From contig JAJQJQ010000019.1 in NCBI GenBank assembly GCA_028622995.1, forward strand, positions 2,914,001 through 2,978,000: a DNA stretch of 64,000 nt. Reading direction: 5' to 3'. A program made the translations under genes and the position numbers. The notes below the pieces were generated by a model. That model ran no database searches. It saw nothing but the letters and a program-made list of their open reading frames with translations, and was not told where the DNA came from. This stretch comes from Panagrolaimus kolymaensis (taxonomy: Eukaryota; Nematoda; Chromadorea; Rhabditida; Panagrolaimidae). Below are positions 1 to 10,618 of the stretch, in pieces. Every line of letters starts with the position of its first letter. Within the stretch, counting starts at the first letter, position 1.

Positions 1-1293
1 GAGGTAAAGGTTTGGAGAAATGACTAAAAAAGAAAAAGTGTCAAAGTCTAAGAATTTTGAATTATGACGTAACCGAATAGAGGGGTTTTTATTACAGAGG
101 AAAATTTATTTAAATCCTAACTATTTCAAACGAAAAGCTATCGGTTGGTGCCAATTTCATATTTTCAGAGATTTCACGCCCAAAAAGGTTATTTTTTAAG
201 CAATTTATCCTCATAACTACTGGTTAAAAAAAACTTGGAAGTTGGAAACGTGTAATATTTCTTTTCAGACCACGAGAAAAGTAAACACTGCTTTATTTCC
301 TTATTAACATAATCCCAAAAGATATATTTTTTAAATTATAGCTAACTATTAACAGTGCCAATTTATGGTTAAACACAAAAAAAATACTCCATCAACAAGT
401 ATTGTTATCATTACTGGTTCCAGAACCTCATGCCTTTATAGCGGGTGTAAGTTTGCATCATAAAACATTCGTTCTCGCTATATTATTAGTTTACAATCCC
501 AACATTTTACATTTATTAGTAAAATAGAAACGAGAATCAAAATGTGATAAAAAAAACTAAAGTTTAACACGATTCATTAAAATCTTTTCCGAAGAAAAAA
601 AAATGTGTGGACGTTCATATCAAAATTTAATTTTAGTCTTATGTATGTTAAAACTAATTTTAAATCCTTTATTTATAACTCTAAACCCCATGAACCCGGA
701 AAATATGTGTACTTTTTCGGTTTCTGTTTAAAAAAACTTATAAGAAACTTGCCAACATAATATTTAAATATCTGATAAATCAATTTTAATTCGGGATTAA
801 GGCGCGAAGAACTTAGAAGAAAAAATATGTAAAAGAAAGCGATAAATATGAAAGACATCGAATAAAAAGTTCAAGTTTGTTCATTTTCCTTTTAAGAAAT
901 TGTAACAAAGAGAAAAAATTAGCTGCAACGCTATCATTAAGTGCGCAGTTAAGTTGCAGGTAGTGCGCAGTTAGTGCATCGTTGCATTACCTGCAAATAC
1001 GCTGCAAAAAATGCAGTATATTTGCAGGTAATTATTTTTGCAGCTTTCGAACCCTGGGGTTAGTTGGAAAATTTTAGGCAAGCAAAAAGTCATACTGTTT
1101 TCGTTTCAAGAATGACGATGAATGGCGCCAAAAAATTTTGATATCATTTCAAAGAAGCCGAAATGAAGTCTTTTTTTTGCCATGTAAAAAATGCGTTTGA
1201 GACGATGCAAATTTTTAGCAGCCATGTTTTTGCTATAAAAGAAACTAATGCACAAAATTTTCTTTCATTTCCAAACGGATTGATTGATTCACG
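1..1293. other. Intergenic DNA, no gene seen
   Basis: AT-rich DNA with scattered stops in all frames. The one 61-codon frame on the minus strand is low-complexity Phe/Ile/Lys and has no recognisable features. The only structure I see is the palindromic stretch near 921-1047. The last ~100 bases should hold the promoter of the Cys-rich gene that starts at 1294, but I see no certain TATA box or trans-splice acceptor. Confidence 0.6.
921..1047. repeat. Short palindromic repeat, possible foldback element
   Basis: An exact 14-bp inverted repeat (986-999 and 1019-1032) flanks a smaller CTGCA/TGCAG palindrome. GTGCGCAGTTA-like words recur just before it. The wider stretch begins AGCTGCAA and ends TTGCAGCT, which would fit short terminal inverted repeats, but no target duplication is clear. 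It could be a small MITE or a relic of one. Confidence 0.4.
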
Positions 1294-1966
1294 ATGGCTG
1301 TCGTCGCTGCTGCTGGTACTCGTCGTCTTATGATTTTGACTTCTGTTCTTTTACTAATTGGTTTTCTTCCTGGTGCTGAAGCTGTTTCTTCAACTTGCAA
1401 CAAGAGAGGAATGTGTTTGGCTTCTGGAAGTTTCAATCATTCTGGTATGTTTACTTTTTTTGCTTTATCTCTTCTTTTCTTATTGATTGCTTTTTTAGAT
1501 TACTTCACTAAACTTGGTGCTGTTAAAGCTGAATCTGTAACCTGCGAAGATGGATGTGCAACATTTTCATGCCGGGTCAAAGACAACAAAATCATGGTTG
1601 GTTCTGGATGCTACAAAAATTTCCGTGATGCTTGTGCTGATGCTCTTTCCAGCAATGCTTCTTCAATCTCAACTAAAACCAATAGATGGCATCTTGATGA
1701 ACAATCATATTTCATCACTTGTGAAAATGGTGAAAATTGTGCTGAAACTCAACTTCCTGGTTTTGTAAGTTTACTTTTTTCTTTTTGATTATATTCATTG
1801 TGGTTTTTAGACATCCTCCAATCTTCCAATTTTCATCAACACTTTCAATTCAAAAGGTAATAAGAATGCTAAAGACGACTGTACTTATAGTGGAACCTTC
1901 AATCATTTTGGCTTCCCTCAAGTTCTCGTCTCCATCTTGATCGCATGGGTTCTCACTAATCTCTAA
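1294..1966 (+). CDS. Small secreted Cys-rich protein with hydrophobic C-terminus
   Basis: I do not recognise the family. Three exons (1294-1444, 1499-1764, 1811-1966) have GT..TTTTTAG introns and give about 190 residues. An N-terminal signal peptide ends near GAEAVSS. The body carries about ten cysteines in short clusters (TCEDGC, SGC, DAC, TCENGENC, DDC), and the last ~17 residues are hydrophobic (FPQVLVSILIAWVLTNL). A signal peptide, disulfide-rich body and hydrophobic tail fit a GPI-anchored or Ly6/uPAR-like surface protein, but that is inference; a secreted protein with a C-terminal membrane anchor is equally possible. A polyadenylation signal AATAAA lies about 45 bp after the stop. The start was chosen because it opens the signal peptide. 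The open frame through the first intron is a shadow. Confidence 0.7.
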
Positions 1967-2233
1967 TAACTTCCTAATCTAACTATGTATATTATATCAT
2001 TTGTAATGAATAAAAATTGACTTTTGTATTTTTTGCTTTGTGTTTATGTTTTTGATTTGTACTTGCCACATCACATGCAGCTTTTACCATAATCTGAAAA
2101 TGGGAATAATTGTAAAAAGCAATTTGCATTTCTTTTCTTTATTTACATTTTCTTCTTCCTTTACTTTTTGTTTTTCTAACATTCGTTCATTTTTAGTGAG
2201 TGCTGCACATTCAAAGTGTTCAAACAGAAAATC

Positions 2234-3422
2234 ATGTCAAAAACCAATTTTTTTGAAAACTTTGTTGCTGGTGGAGTTGGTGGAGCGTGCTGTATCGCAA
2301 CTGGACATCCATTTGACACAATTAAAGTTCGACTTCAAACTATGCCTAAACCTCTTCCTGGTGCCGAACGAATGTACACTGGAGCTTTAGATTGTGTAAA
2401 AAAAACTATCAAAAATGAAGGATTTCGAGTAAGTGTTTTAATTGGTAAACTTTATTGCTTTTACCATTCCATTTTTAGGCATTATATAAAGGAATGGTAA
2501 CACCTCTTGTTGGTTCAACTCCACTTAATGCAATTTTCTTTGGTAGTTGTTCTGTTGGTCGACGGCTTCAAAACACTCATCATGACGAGAAACTTACATT
2601 TATTCAAAATTTTAACGCTGGTGCTTTTGCTGGAATTTGTACAGCTGTCATAGCAATACCTGCTGAACGAATCAAATGCCTTCTTCAAATTCAATCAAAT
2701 GAAAATATGAAAAAGTATGATGGACCTTTGGATGTTGTAAAAAAGCTATACAAAGAAGGCGGAATTCGAAACCTTTATCGTGGATCTGTAGCTACTTTGT
2801 TGAGAGGGAAAAAAGTTTTTTTTTGCTCTCAGCTAAGGTTGTCGAATTCCCCGGGAAATGGGAAAATGGGGAAATTTCCCGGGAAATTTCCCGCTACAAA
2901 CCTTCACAAAGTCTTACAAAGTTTAACAAAGTTATAGCAACTTTTGTAGAACTTTGTTAGACTTTGTAAGGGTTTGTAGCGGGAAATTTCCCAGGAAAAA
3001 TCGGGAAATTCTCGGGAAATCTTTTTTGACAACCCTACTCTCAGCCATTAACCAATATAATTTTAGATATTCCATCTTCTGGACTTTATATTTGTATTTA
3101 TGAATATCTCAAAAATCAATTCTCCATAAACAAAAGTGATACAACATTATCTCCAATAGCATCTTTTTTTGCTGGTGGCTTTGCTGGCGTTATTTCATGT
3201 TCTGCCTGTATTCCCGCTGATGTCATTAAATCTCGTCTTCAAACTGCTCCTATAGGAAAATATCCAAATGGAATTCAAAGCGCCGTTCAAGAAATATTCA
3301 AACAAGATGGATTTCGTGGTTTCTTCAGAGGTTTTGTTCCTGGAATGTTTCGAGCTTTTCCTGCCAATGCTGCATGTTTTTTTGGAATCGAATTAACGTT
3401 TTATATAATAAGGCTATTGTAA
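2234..3422 (+). pseudogene. DIF-1-like mitochondrial carrier, copy 1 (splice donor lost)
   Basis: SLC25 carrier closest to nematode DIF-1 and the carnitine/acylcarnitine carrier SLC25A20 of the inner mitochondrial membrane. Exons are 2234-2428, 2479-2806 and 3067-3422, as in its paralogs. The signatures GHPFDTIK, PAERIK and PADVIK stand in the three repeats, and the frame would be open throughout. However, the intron-2 donor reads AGAG|GG where the paralogs have AGAG|GT. Using the next GT (eight bases on) would shift the frame, so I call it broken unless a non-canonical donor works. Intron 2 also holds a hAT-like MITE. Exon 1 is nearly identical to copy 2 (3596), whereas intron 1, exon 2 and exon 3 are nearly identical to the copy at 12076. 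It therefore looks like a gene-conversion chimera. A likely trans-splice acceptor TTTTTAG ends at 2196. Confidence 0.75.
2834..3037. mobile_element. hAT-like MITE in intron 2 of carrier copy 1
   Basis: About 204 bp with imperfect terminal inverted repeats TAAGGTTGTC / GACAACCCTA and an internal foldback rich in GGGAAATTTCCC words. It is flanked by an 8-bp duplication CTCTCAGC (2826-2833 and 3038-3045). An 8-bp duplication and TAGGG-like ends fit hAT transposons. No coding capacity. The corresponding intron of the copy at 12076 lacks it, so it arrived after the duplication. Confidence 0.8.
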
Positions 3423-3595
3423 AAATAAATTGTTAGAAATAAAATGTTCGTTCTCAAACCGATTCTGGAAGCATCAAAGTTTGCTTTTTTCTTCTGTATT
3501 TTTGTCCCTTTTGTCGTCACGTTTTATTTCTCCACTTTCCAACATCATTTCATTTTTTTCATTTTTTAGTGCTAAAGTGTTCAAACAGAAAATCC

Positions 3596-4577
3596 ATGTC
3601 AAAAACCAATTTTGTTGAAAACTTTGTTGCTGGTGGAGTTGGTGGAGCATGCTGTATCGCAACTGGACATCCATTTGACACAATTAAAGTTCGACTTCAA
3701 ACTATGCCTAAACCTCTTCCTGGTGCCGAACGAATGTATACTGGAGCTTTTGATTGTGCAAGAAAAACTATCAAAAATGAAGGATTTCGTGTAAGTTAAT
3801 TTTGTCTTTTTTGTTCTTTAACGTTTTCTATTATTTTCATTTTTAGGCATTATATAAAGGAATGGCAGCACCTGTGATTGGTTCAGCACCACTTTTTGCA
3901 ATTTTCTTTGGTAGTTGTTCTGTTGGTAAATGGTTGCAACAAACTCATCCAAATCAAAAGCTAACGACTTTTCAAAATTTCAAAGCCGGTGCATTTGCTG
4001 GAATATGTACGGCTGTTATAGCTATTCCTGGTGAACGAATCAAATGTCTTCTTCAAGTTCAATCTTATGGTACTTCAAAAAAATACACTGGTCCCTTGGA
4101 TGCTGTGAAAAAGCTATATAAAGAAGGTGGAATGCGTAATCTTTATCGTGGATCTGTAGCTACTTTGATGAGAGGTTAGAATTTTTTTTTGCCAGCCATT
4201 AACTACCACTGTATTTTTTAGATATACCATCTTCTGGTGTTTATATTTCTGTTTACGAATTACTTAAAACTCACTTCACCGACAAAAGCAATAACTCAAC
4301 GATATCTCCATTAGCTGCTTTATTCTCAGGTGGTTGTGCTGGATTGTCTTCATTTTCTGTCTCCATACCTGCTGATGTCGTTAAATCTCGTCTTCAAACT
4401 GCTCCTAAAGGGAAATATCCAAATGGTTGCCGAAGTGTTATACCAGAAATATGGCAACAAGAAGGAATAAAAGGCTTTTTCCGTGGTTTTACTCCTGTTA
4501 TGTTACGAGCTTTTCCAGCTAATGGTGCTTGCTTCATTGGTATTGAATTAACGTTAGAAATTATTAGGTTTTTGTAA
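3596..4577 (+). CDS. DIF-1-like mitochondrial carrier, copy 2
   Basis: Intact three-exon SLC25 carrier (3596-3790, 3847-4174, 4222-4577), about 292 residues, the normal family length. The three repeats carry GHPFDTIKVRLQ, PGERIKCLLQ and PADVVKSRLQ, each a full PX[DE]XX[KR] signature. The body resembles C. elegans DIF-1 and carnitine/acylcarnitine carriers (motifs LYKGMAAP, SVGKWLQQTHP, AFPAN). Predicted role: exchange of acyl-carnitines or a similar substrate across the inner mitochondrial membrane; the substrate is inferred from the family. The start MSKTNF follows a TTTTTTAG acceptor ending at 3569. Only 174 bp separate it from the stop of copy 1, so shared transcription with trans-splicing is possible. 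Of the three clustered copies this is the only one without an obvious lesion. Confidence 0.9.
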
Positions 4578-4946
4578 TTATGAACATATTTTTTTGCTTA
4601 ATAAAGTTGTTATGATTGTTGTTGTTTATTCTCTATCTCTTTTTTTTAAACATCGGAGTTAGCTTGTTCATTTTTTTCCAACAATAAATAGACTTCATTG
4701 GTTGATAACGAAAAATTTGACAAGTTTCTTATTGATGCTAAAATGATAGAAATCGTGAGATTCAAACTGCTACGGTAGCACCAAATATTCATATTATTAA
4801 ACAATCTTTGATTGAATGCAAATTTCCATCCTTCGATTGGTCAACTAAAAAATTCTTCACATTTTTTTATTGCACCTTTTTTTAGTTTCAAAGAATTTTT
4901 AAAACACCTTCATTTTTAGCGCATCTTTCTCAACAACCTTTCAAAC

Positions 4947-5894
4947 ATGTCAAAAACAAATTTTATTGAAAACTTTATTTCTGGCGGAGTTGGTGGAGTT
5001 TGTTCAGTCATAGCTGGACATCCATTTGATACAGTGAAAGTTCGACTTCAAATTATGTCAAATTTAAATTCAGGAGGAATGTATACTGGAACTTTGGATT
5101 GTGTTAAGAAAACCATCAAAAATGAAGGAATTCGTGTGAGTTTTTTTTCTTCTTATTCCTTTTATCTAACTTCTTTATTTAATTTTTAGGGATTATATAA
5201 AGGTATGGTAACACCTCTCGTTGGTTCAGCTCCAATTTTAGCTATATTCTTTGGTGGTTGTTCTCTTGGACGAAAATTTCAAAATAGTGAACCTGGTGAA
5301 AAATATACATATGCTCAAAATTTTTATGCTGGTGCATTCGCTGGAATATGTACAGCTGTTATAAAAGTTCCAGTAGGACGAATCAAATGTCTTCTTCAAA
5401 TTCAATCAAATGAAAATATAAAAAAATATGATGGACCTTTGGATGCTCTGAAAAAGTTATATAAAGAAGGTGGAATTAGAAACCTTTATCGTGGATCTGT
5501 GGCTACGTTGATAAGAGGTAAAAGGCTTTTAGGCTAATTGCTAATTACTCATACATATGTATTTTTAGATATTCCATCTTCTGGTGTTTACATCTCTGTT
5601 TATGAATTACTTAAAAATATCTTCGCTGATAAAAGTAACAAATCAACGATTTCTCCAATAGCATCTTTATTTGCTGGTGGCTTTGCTGGAATGTCTCAAT
5701 GGTTGATATGTCTTCCTGTAGATGTGATAAAATCTCGCCTTCAAACATCTCATGGAAGCAAATATCCTAATGGTATGAGAAGTGTTGTCCAAGAAATTTT
5801 GCTACATGAAGGACCTAAAGGATTTTTCCGCGGTTTTACTTCTGTGATGCTGAGAGCTTTTCCAACCAATGCCGCACGCAAGTTAAACTGTTAG
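4947..5894 (+). CDS. DIF-1-like mitochondrial carrier, copy 3 (altered C-terminus)
   Basis: Third tandem SLC25 carrier. Exons 4947-5135, 5190-5517 and 5569-5894 give about 280 residues. The first and third signatures are normal (PFDTVK, PVDVIK), but the second reads PVGRIK: the acidic residue of the PX[DE]XX[KR] matrix gate is Gly. A 95-bp foldback element sits in the last exon after NAA, so the paralogs' final ~15 residues (CFLG.ELTL...) are replaced by RKLNC and a stop. The old 3' coding end can still be followed to a stop at 6025. Two independent changes at functional positions suggest a copy that is decaying or has changed function; the rest of the frame is intact and it may still be translated. 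Confidence 0.8.
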
Positions 5895-5971
5895 TAATTG
5901 CGCCTTTGGCATTGAAAAAAACGCCAAAATGCACCTAACTTGGTCTTTAATTACTAACAGTTTAACTTGCG
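5877..5971. mobile_element. Foldback MITE inserted in the last exon of carrier copy 3
   Basis: A 95-bp element with terminal inverted repeats of about 24 bp, starting CGCAAGTTAAACTGTTAG and ending in its complement. The flanks read TGCCGCA on the left and TGCGCA on the right, best explained as a 7-bp target duplication with one base lost. Removing the element plus one copy of the duplication restores the reading of the paralogs at this point (AA then CFLG). Superfamily not certain. Confidence 0.8.
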
Positions 5972-6025
5972 TGCGCATGTTTTCTTGGCACTGAATTAAC
6001 GTTAGATATTCTTAGGCTGTTGTAA

Positions 6026-7740
6026 CAATAAACATATTTTTTGTTTGATTAATAAAGTTATTATTTAACAAATTGCGTTCATTTTTAAATCCGCGTAAAA
6101 ATTCATTAACTTTGATCGTTTTTTGAGACTATGAATTGTGTTTTCTTTTCCAACCTTTATTAATTTGGAGTAAGTTGTTGTAATCCAGCTTTTGAGGAAA
6201 ATAAAAAGTATTATGGACGAACCTCGAATCTCAAAATAAACCCAATAAGCTCACATACTTTATCGCTTCAAGCCTTTTTTTCCATAAAACAAATCTCATT
6301 AAAAATACTTCCATAAAACAACCGATGCCACTTTATTACTTCCAAACTTCTCTCCTATTTTTTTTTTTTCAAACTATGTTTACGTTTATTTATTTTCCTT
6401 AAATGCCAATGTTGTCATTAAAAAAAACTTTTATTATTTTCACATCAGCCATTTTTTTTGTGAGTGTTGAAAATTTGAAAGTTGTCGTCGTCGTCTCAAT
6501 GTCAATCAACTTCGACATACATACATTCGTTCATTTTCATCACAGTCGTGTCTCACATTTTTTTTATGTTTTGCCAAAAACATTTGTCGTCGTTGTTCTT
6601 TTTTTGTTGTTGCTTGTTTCAAACATTTCCACATTTTTCAAATAAAAAAAAAGCTTTTTGTTTCGTTATTTTTTTTTCTTCTTCTTCTCACCTTTCTTGC
6701 TGGCTATTTTTTTTTATTTTTGCAATCATCACATTTACCTTTATTTTATTTTTTCAAAAAAAAACCGATGTAAAAAAGAAGTCAAAAAATTTTTTTATTA
6801 GTAAAGACACGAGTGTCGTTGTTAGTTTTTTATTTGGTTGATGGTCGATCTCCTTTTTTCTTACGTTCTTCTTTTACTCGTCTTTTTTTGTTTGTGGTTT
6901 ATTTAGTCAGTTTTCTCAATCATCTTTTTATCATTTATTTTGACATATTCGACCTAAGTTTGTTAATTACGATTATATTGGAGTAACAATGTTCAGTTTT
7001 CTATTTAAAGATTGAACTTTAATTTTTTTTTGTTATTTTAAAAATTTTTATTGCTGGTCACTAGCACCCTTGTTAATTGGAAGATGAATACAGTTTTTTT
7101 TTGTTTTTTTCCTATTTGCGTTTCCGTCGTCCCTTACTTTCTTTTTACAGTTTTTTTCTTCCAATTTTATTCATTCTCTTTTAAAGTTTACAGTTTTTAC
7201 AGAATTTTCACCATTGAAAAAATTCTGCAATATTTAAATTTTCAAAATAATTATGTGGATTATGATTTGCTTTGGTCGTCGTCGAAACTAATTCTTCGAT
7301 ATTCTTAGTCATCAGTTTTTATCATCTAAAATTTAAAGAATCTATTGCTTTGGTTGAAAAAAAAACATAGAAAACAAAACTATTACAACAAAAAGAGAGA
7401 AGAAGAAAACCTATTATTTAGCTGCTGCTTATTATCGATTAAAAATCTTCGGCAGTTTTTTTTTGTAATATCCTGTTTTTATTCCCATCGCAGTTTTATT
7501 TTATTTTTTACAAAAAGAAAAAAAATTTATTTCAACCAACTTCATTTTTATTTTTTGCCGTATATTTACTTTACAGCTTATTTTTTCTTTTTACAAGCTT
7601 AAAACCTAAACTTTGTCGTTCTTGCTTTATATTTTTGTATGTAAGAAGCTAGTAATAACAAGCAAAAAGTCAAAGAAACAAAAAGAAAATTCAGTTTTTT
7701 GATGTTTATTTATTTTTAAAGAAAGATAGTTGTTGTTACA
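6026..7740. other. Upstream region of the TGF-beta gene
   Basis: No convincing gene. The stretch is rich in T runs and GTCGTCGT-like words. From about 6,650 it is duplicated in inverted orientation at 15.0-16.2 kb. From ~6,985 on, CAGTTTT sites appear on this strand at intervals of tens of bases. It presumably carries the promoter and 5' UTR of the gene starting at 7741. The open frames here are low-complexity Phe/Ser-rich shadows. Confidence 0.5.
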
Positions 7741-10618
7741 ATGCAGTTTTTATTTTCATCAAAAAATTTATTTTTTAATTTTCAATTAATTTTATTTATT
7801 TTAATTAATTATTATTTTACATTATCCCATGCGGCAACAGCATCTGGAGGAGGAGGAGCTTCGACCACCATTTATATTGATGGCGAAAATGATATGTCTG
7901 TACCCGTAATGGTTTCACGGTAAGCAAATTCACCAAAGCGCGCTTGAATACCCAGTTTAATTTTTAAAAAAATTTAAAAAGTTTAGAAATAAAAAAATTT
8001 GTTTAACTTTTTCCAATTTTTTTAATAATGTGCAGTTTTTTTTCTTAAAAATTTCAATCCAAATTTTCATTTCTCTAAAATCCTTGCGAAAAAATGATTT
8101 TTTCCTTTGAAAATAAAAAAACTCCAAAAAATATATCTTAAATCAGTTTAATTTTTTTTTTCAGAGCTCAAATAACCAAAATTCGAAGTCAAATGTTAGA
8201 TGCATTTGGAATTCGTAGCCCTCCATCAAAAAGTCAACAAATTCCTGATAAATTTGTTTCCCGATATATGACAAGTTTATATAAATTTCTTGGACATAAT
8301 AATGAAATTATTTTTAATCCATCCTTTCGGTGAGTTGTTTTTTTATGTGCAAATTTTTTAAAAGAAAATGGTTTCATTTATGCAAAAGTATTCAGAGCCA
8401 GTTTTTTTTTGATCAAGGAAAAAATTATTGCTAAAATCATTTTTTTTTTATTTCTAAAAATTTACAAAATTTACAGTTTTTTCTTTCACCAAAAAAAAAC
8501 GTTTTACAAAGATTGCAGTTATTAATTTTTAATTTCCACAAGGGCAAAAGACTAATTAAAGATTAGCAGTAAAAAGAAAGCTTTCTTTGATTTTTTTGGA
8601 AGCTAGATTATGTAAAGATGCTATAGTTTTATTCAGTTTCAAAAAAAAATTATTAGCTCCTATCTTACATGCTTCCACCGTAAATCAATTTTGCCCTCAG
8701 TTTTAAAATTTAAAATAAATATGTTTTTCTAACACAAATTTTTCATAATGTCCAGTTTAAAAATAAATTTGAGGGTTTTTAATTGCTTCAGAATAGCGAG
8801 AAAAAAGTCCTCTCTCTAATCAGTTATAAAAAAAACCTTTTAGAAACTCATCATAACCTCCTCTTTTTTTTTACAGTTACCTTGACAAAGACACAGGCAC
8901 AGCTGATTTTGATTTCAATAAAATCCTTTCCGATTCGGATGAATTTGATTCCATTGTTGGTTTTGTTCCTGAAAGTATTACATCCAATACAGAAATAGCT
9001 AAAAATTTTGGAAATAATTTAATTGAATATGATTTCACGAATGATGGCGGCGGCGAAGATTCACTTTCGGATGATTCACTTCGTTTAGTTCACGCAGAAT
9101 TATATTTTGCTATTGAAAATGATTCCATTCCACTTAATTCCATAAAAGTATATTTACAAAAAGGTGAAGAATTAAAAGAAATTTATGGTAGTCAAACTAT
9201 TCGAATGAATGATACACAACTTTTGGCTTTAAATGTCACTAAAATAGTTCAAAATTGGATTTTTTATCCAAATTCAGAAAGGAAACTTTATGTTAAAATT
9301 GATAATAGCAATACTGAAGATGGAAATGGAGAAGGAAATGGTGAGTTTTTAAAATATAAAAATAGTGAACTTCTTCGCAGTTTATAAACTTTATTTGATG
9401 GAACACAGTTTTTTTTTATAATTAAAAATTCTTTTATTAAAAATAAAAAAGCATTCCTAAAGCTACCCAGTTTTTTTTTGTTGCGTAAATTTCTTTCTTT
9501 GCCCTCAATTCGTCGTATCAAAAAAAGATTATGTGCGTCTTTGGGACAAAATTACAATTTGATATATTTACCCTAGGTAAATAATAATTATGAATGGCCA
9601 AAGTATAAAAAAGGCTCCTCAGTTTTTAATTTAAAAAGTTATTGTAATTATTTTTTTTGATTATTGCTTATGATTGTGAAAAATTCAAAACAGTTTATTT
9701 TTGAAATTTTTTTGACTTTCAGTTTTTGGTCTAACCTTTTTACAGTTTTTAATTTACTTATTATTAACAAACGAAAGGGAGTTATTAAAATTATTAAAAA
9801 TAATAATAAAGAAAAGCACGATATCAGCTGTGAAAAAAAGTTTCTGATATAAAACCAGAAGAAAAAAAACCATAGCTGTATCTTATTTTCGCACAAATTC
9901 TAAATACTCCAGTTTTCTCAATTTTTTCCACTATAAATTTTCCATTTTTTCAGATTTTTCCAATCCTCTTGAATCCCCTCTTCTTTCTGATATTCATTGC
10001 TTTGGTGTAGGATTTTTTGTTGAAAATGATGATATGATTGATATTGGTTTTCCATTTTCTCCACCAATTAATCGTAATCGAATTCGTCGTGAAGCTGCAG
10101 CTACAGCTACACCTGCATCTGCTTCTGGTGTTACTCCATCAGAAAATGATATAAATAATAATGACAATGATAATGATGATGATGAATCAGAAAATGATGA
10201 AGATAATGAAATCCCTGTATATCCCACAACAACTTCAGATTCTTCAAGTTCAAGCCCAAATAAAAAATCACCCATTATTGATATATTAGCTAAACCTCGA
10301 GTGGATTCCTGCCGAGTTCGAACACTTTTTATTGATTTTAATGCAATTGGATGGGGTGAATTTGTGGTTGCTCCATCGGGATATCGAGCAAATTATTGTG
10401 ATGGTGGATGTCCATTTCCATTGGATATGAAATTTAATCCAAGCAATCATGCCACCGTTCAAACTTTAATTCATTTAATTGATAAAAATAAAACAGGGGA
10501 AGCTTTATGCGCTCCAAGTTTAATGGATAAACCTTTAAGCTTTTTATTTATAGATAATAATCAAGTTAAAATTAAAAAATATTTGGATATGTCTGTTATT
10601 CAATGTGGTTGTCAATAA
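7741..10618 (+). CDS. TGF-beta/BMP-family ligand precursor
   Basis: Secreted growth-factor precursor of about 490 residues in four exons (7741-7919, 8165-8329, 8877-9340, 9954-10618). A signal peptide (residues ~1-31, ending near TLSHA) is followed by a prodomain, a furin-type site RIRR, a long acidic Asn/Asp/Glu linker, and a C-terminal cystine-knot domain of about 105 residues. BMP/Dpp hallmarks are visible: SCRVR, DFNAIGW, YCDGGCPFPL, SNHATVQTL and a terminal CGCQ. The usual CC pair in the fourth loop is a single Cys (EALCAPS), so the cysteine that links the dimer covalently is absent. Known relatives with this loss (GDF9, BMP15, GDF3) form non-covalent dimers; that behaviour here is inference. 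In C. elegans the Dpp-like ligand is DBL-1, but orthology is not proven. The introns are dense in oriented CAGTTTT sites. An inverted copy of exon 2 lies at 15.0 kb. Confidence 0.9.

Noticed and set aside
6403..7602. Several open frames of 80-119 codons upstream of the TGF-beta gene
   Set aside because: Phe/Ser/Lys-rich low-complexity translations in T-rich DNA, no family features, and the inverted copy at 15-16 kb does not keep the frames.
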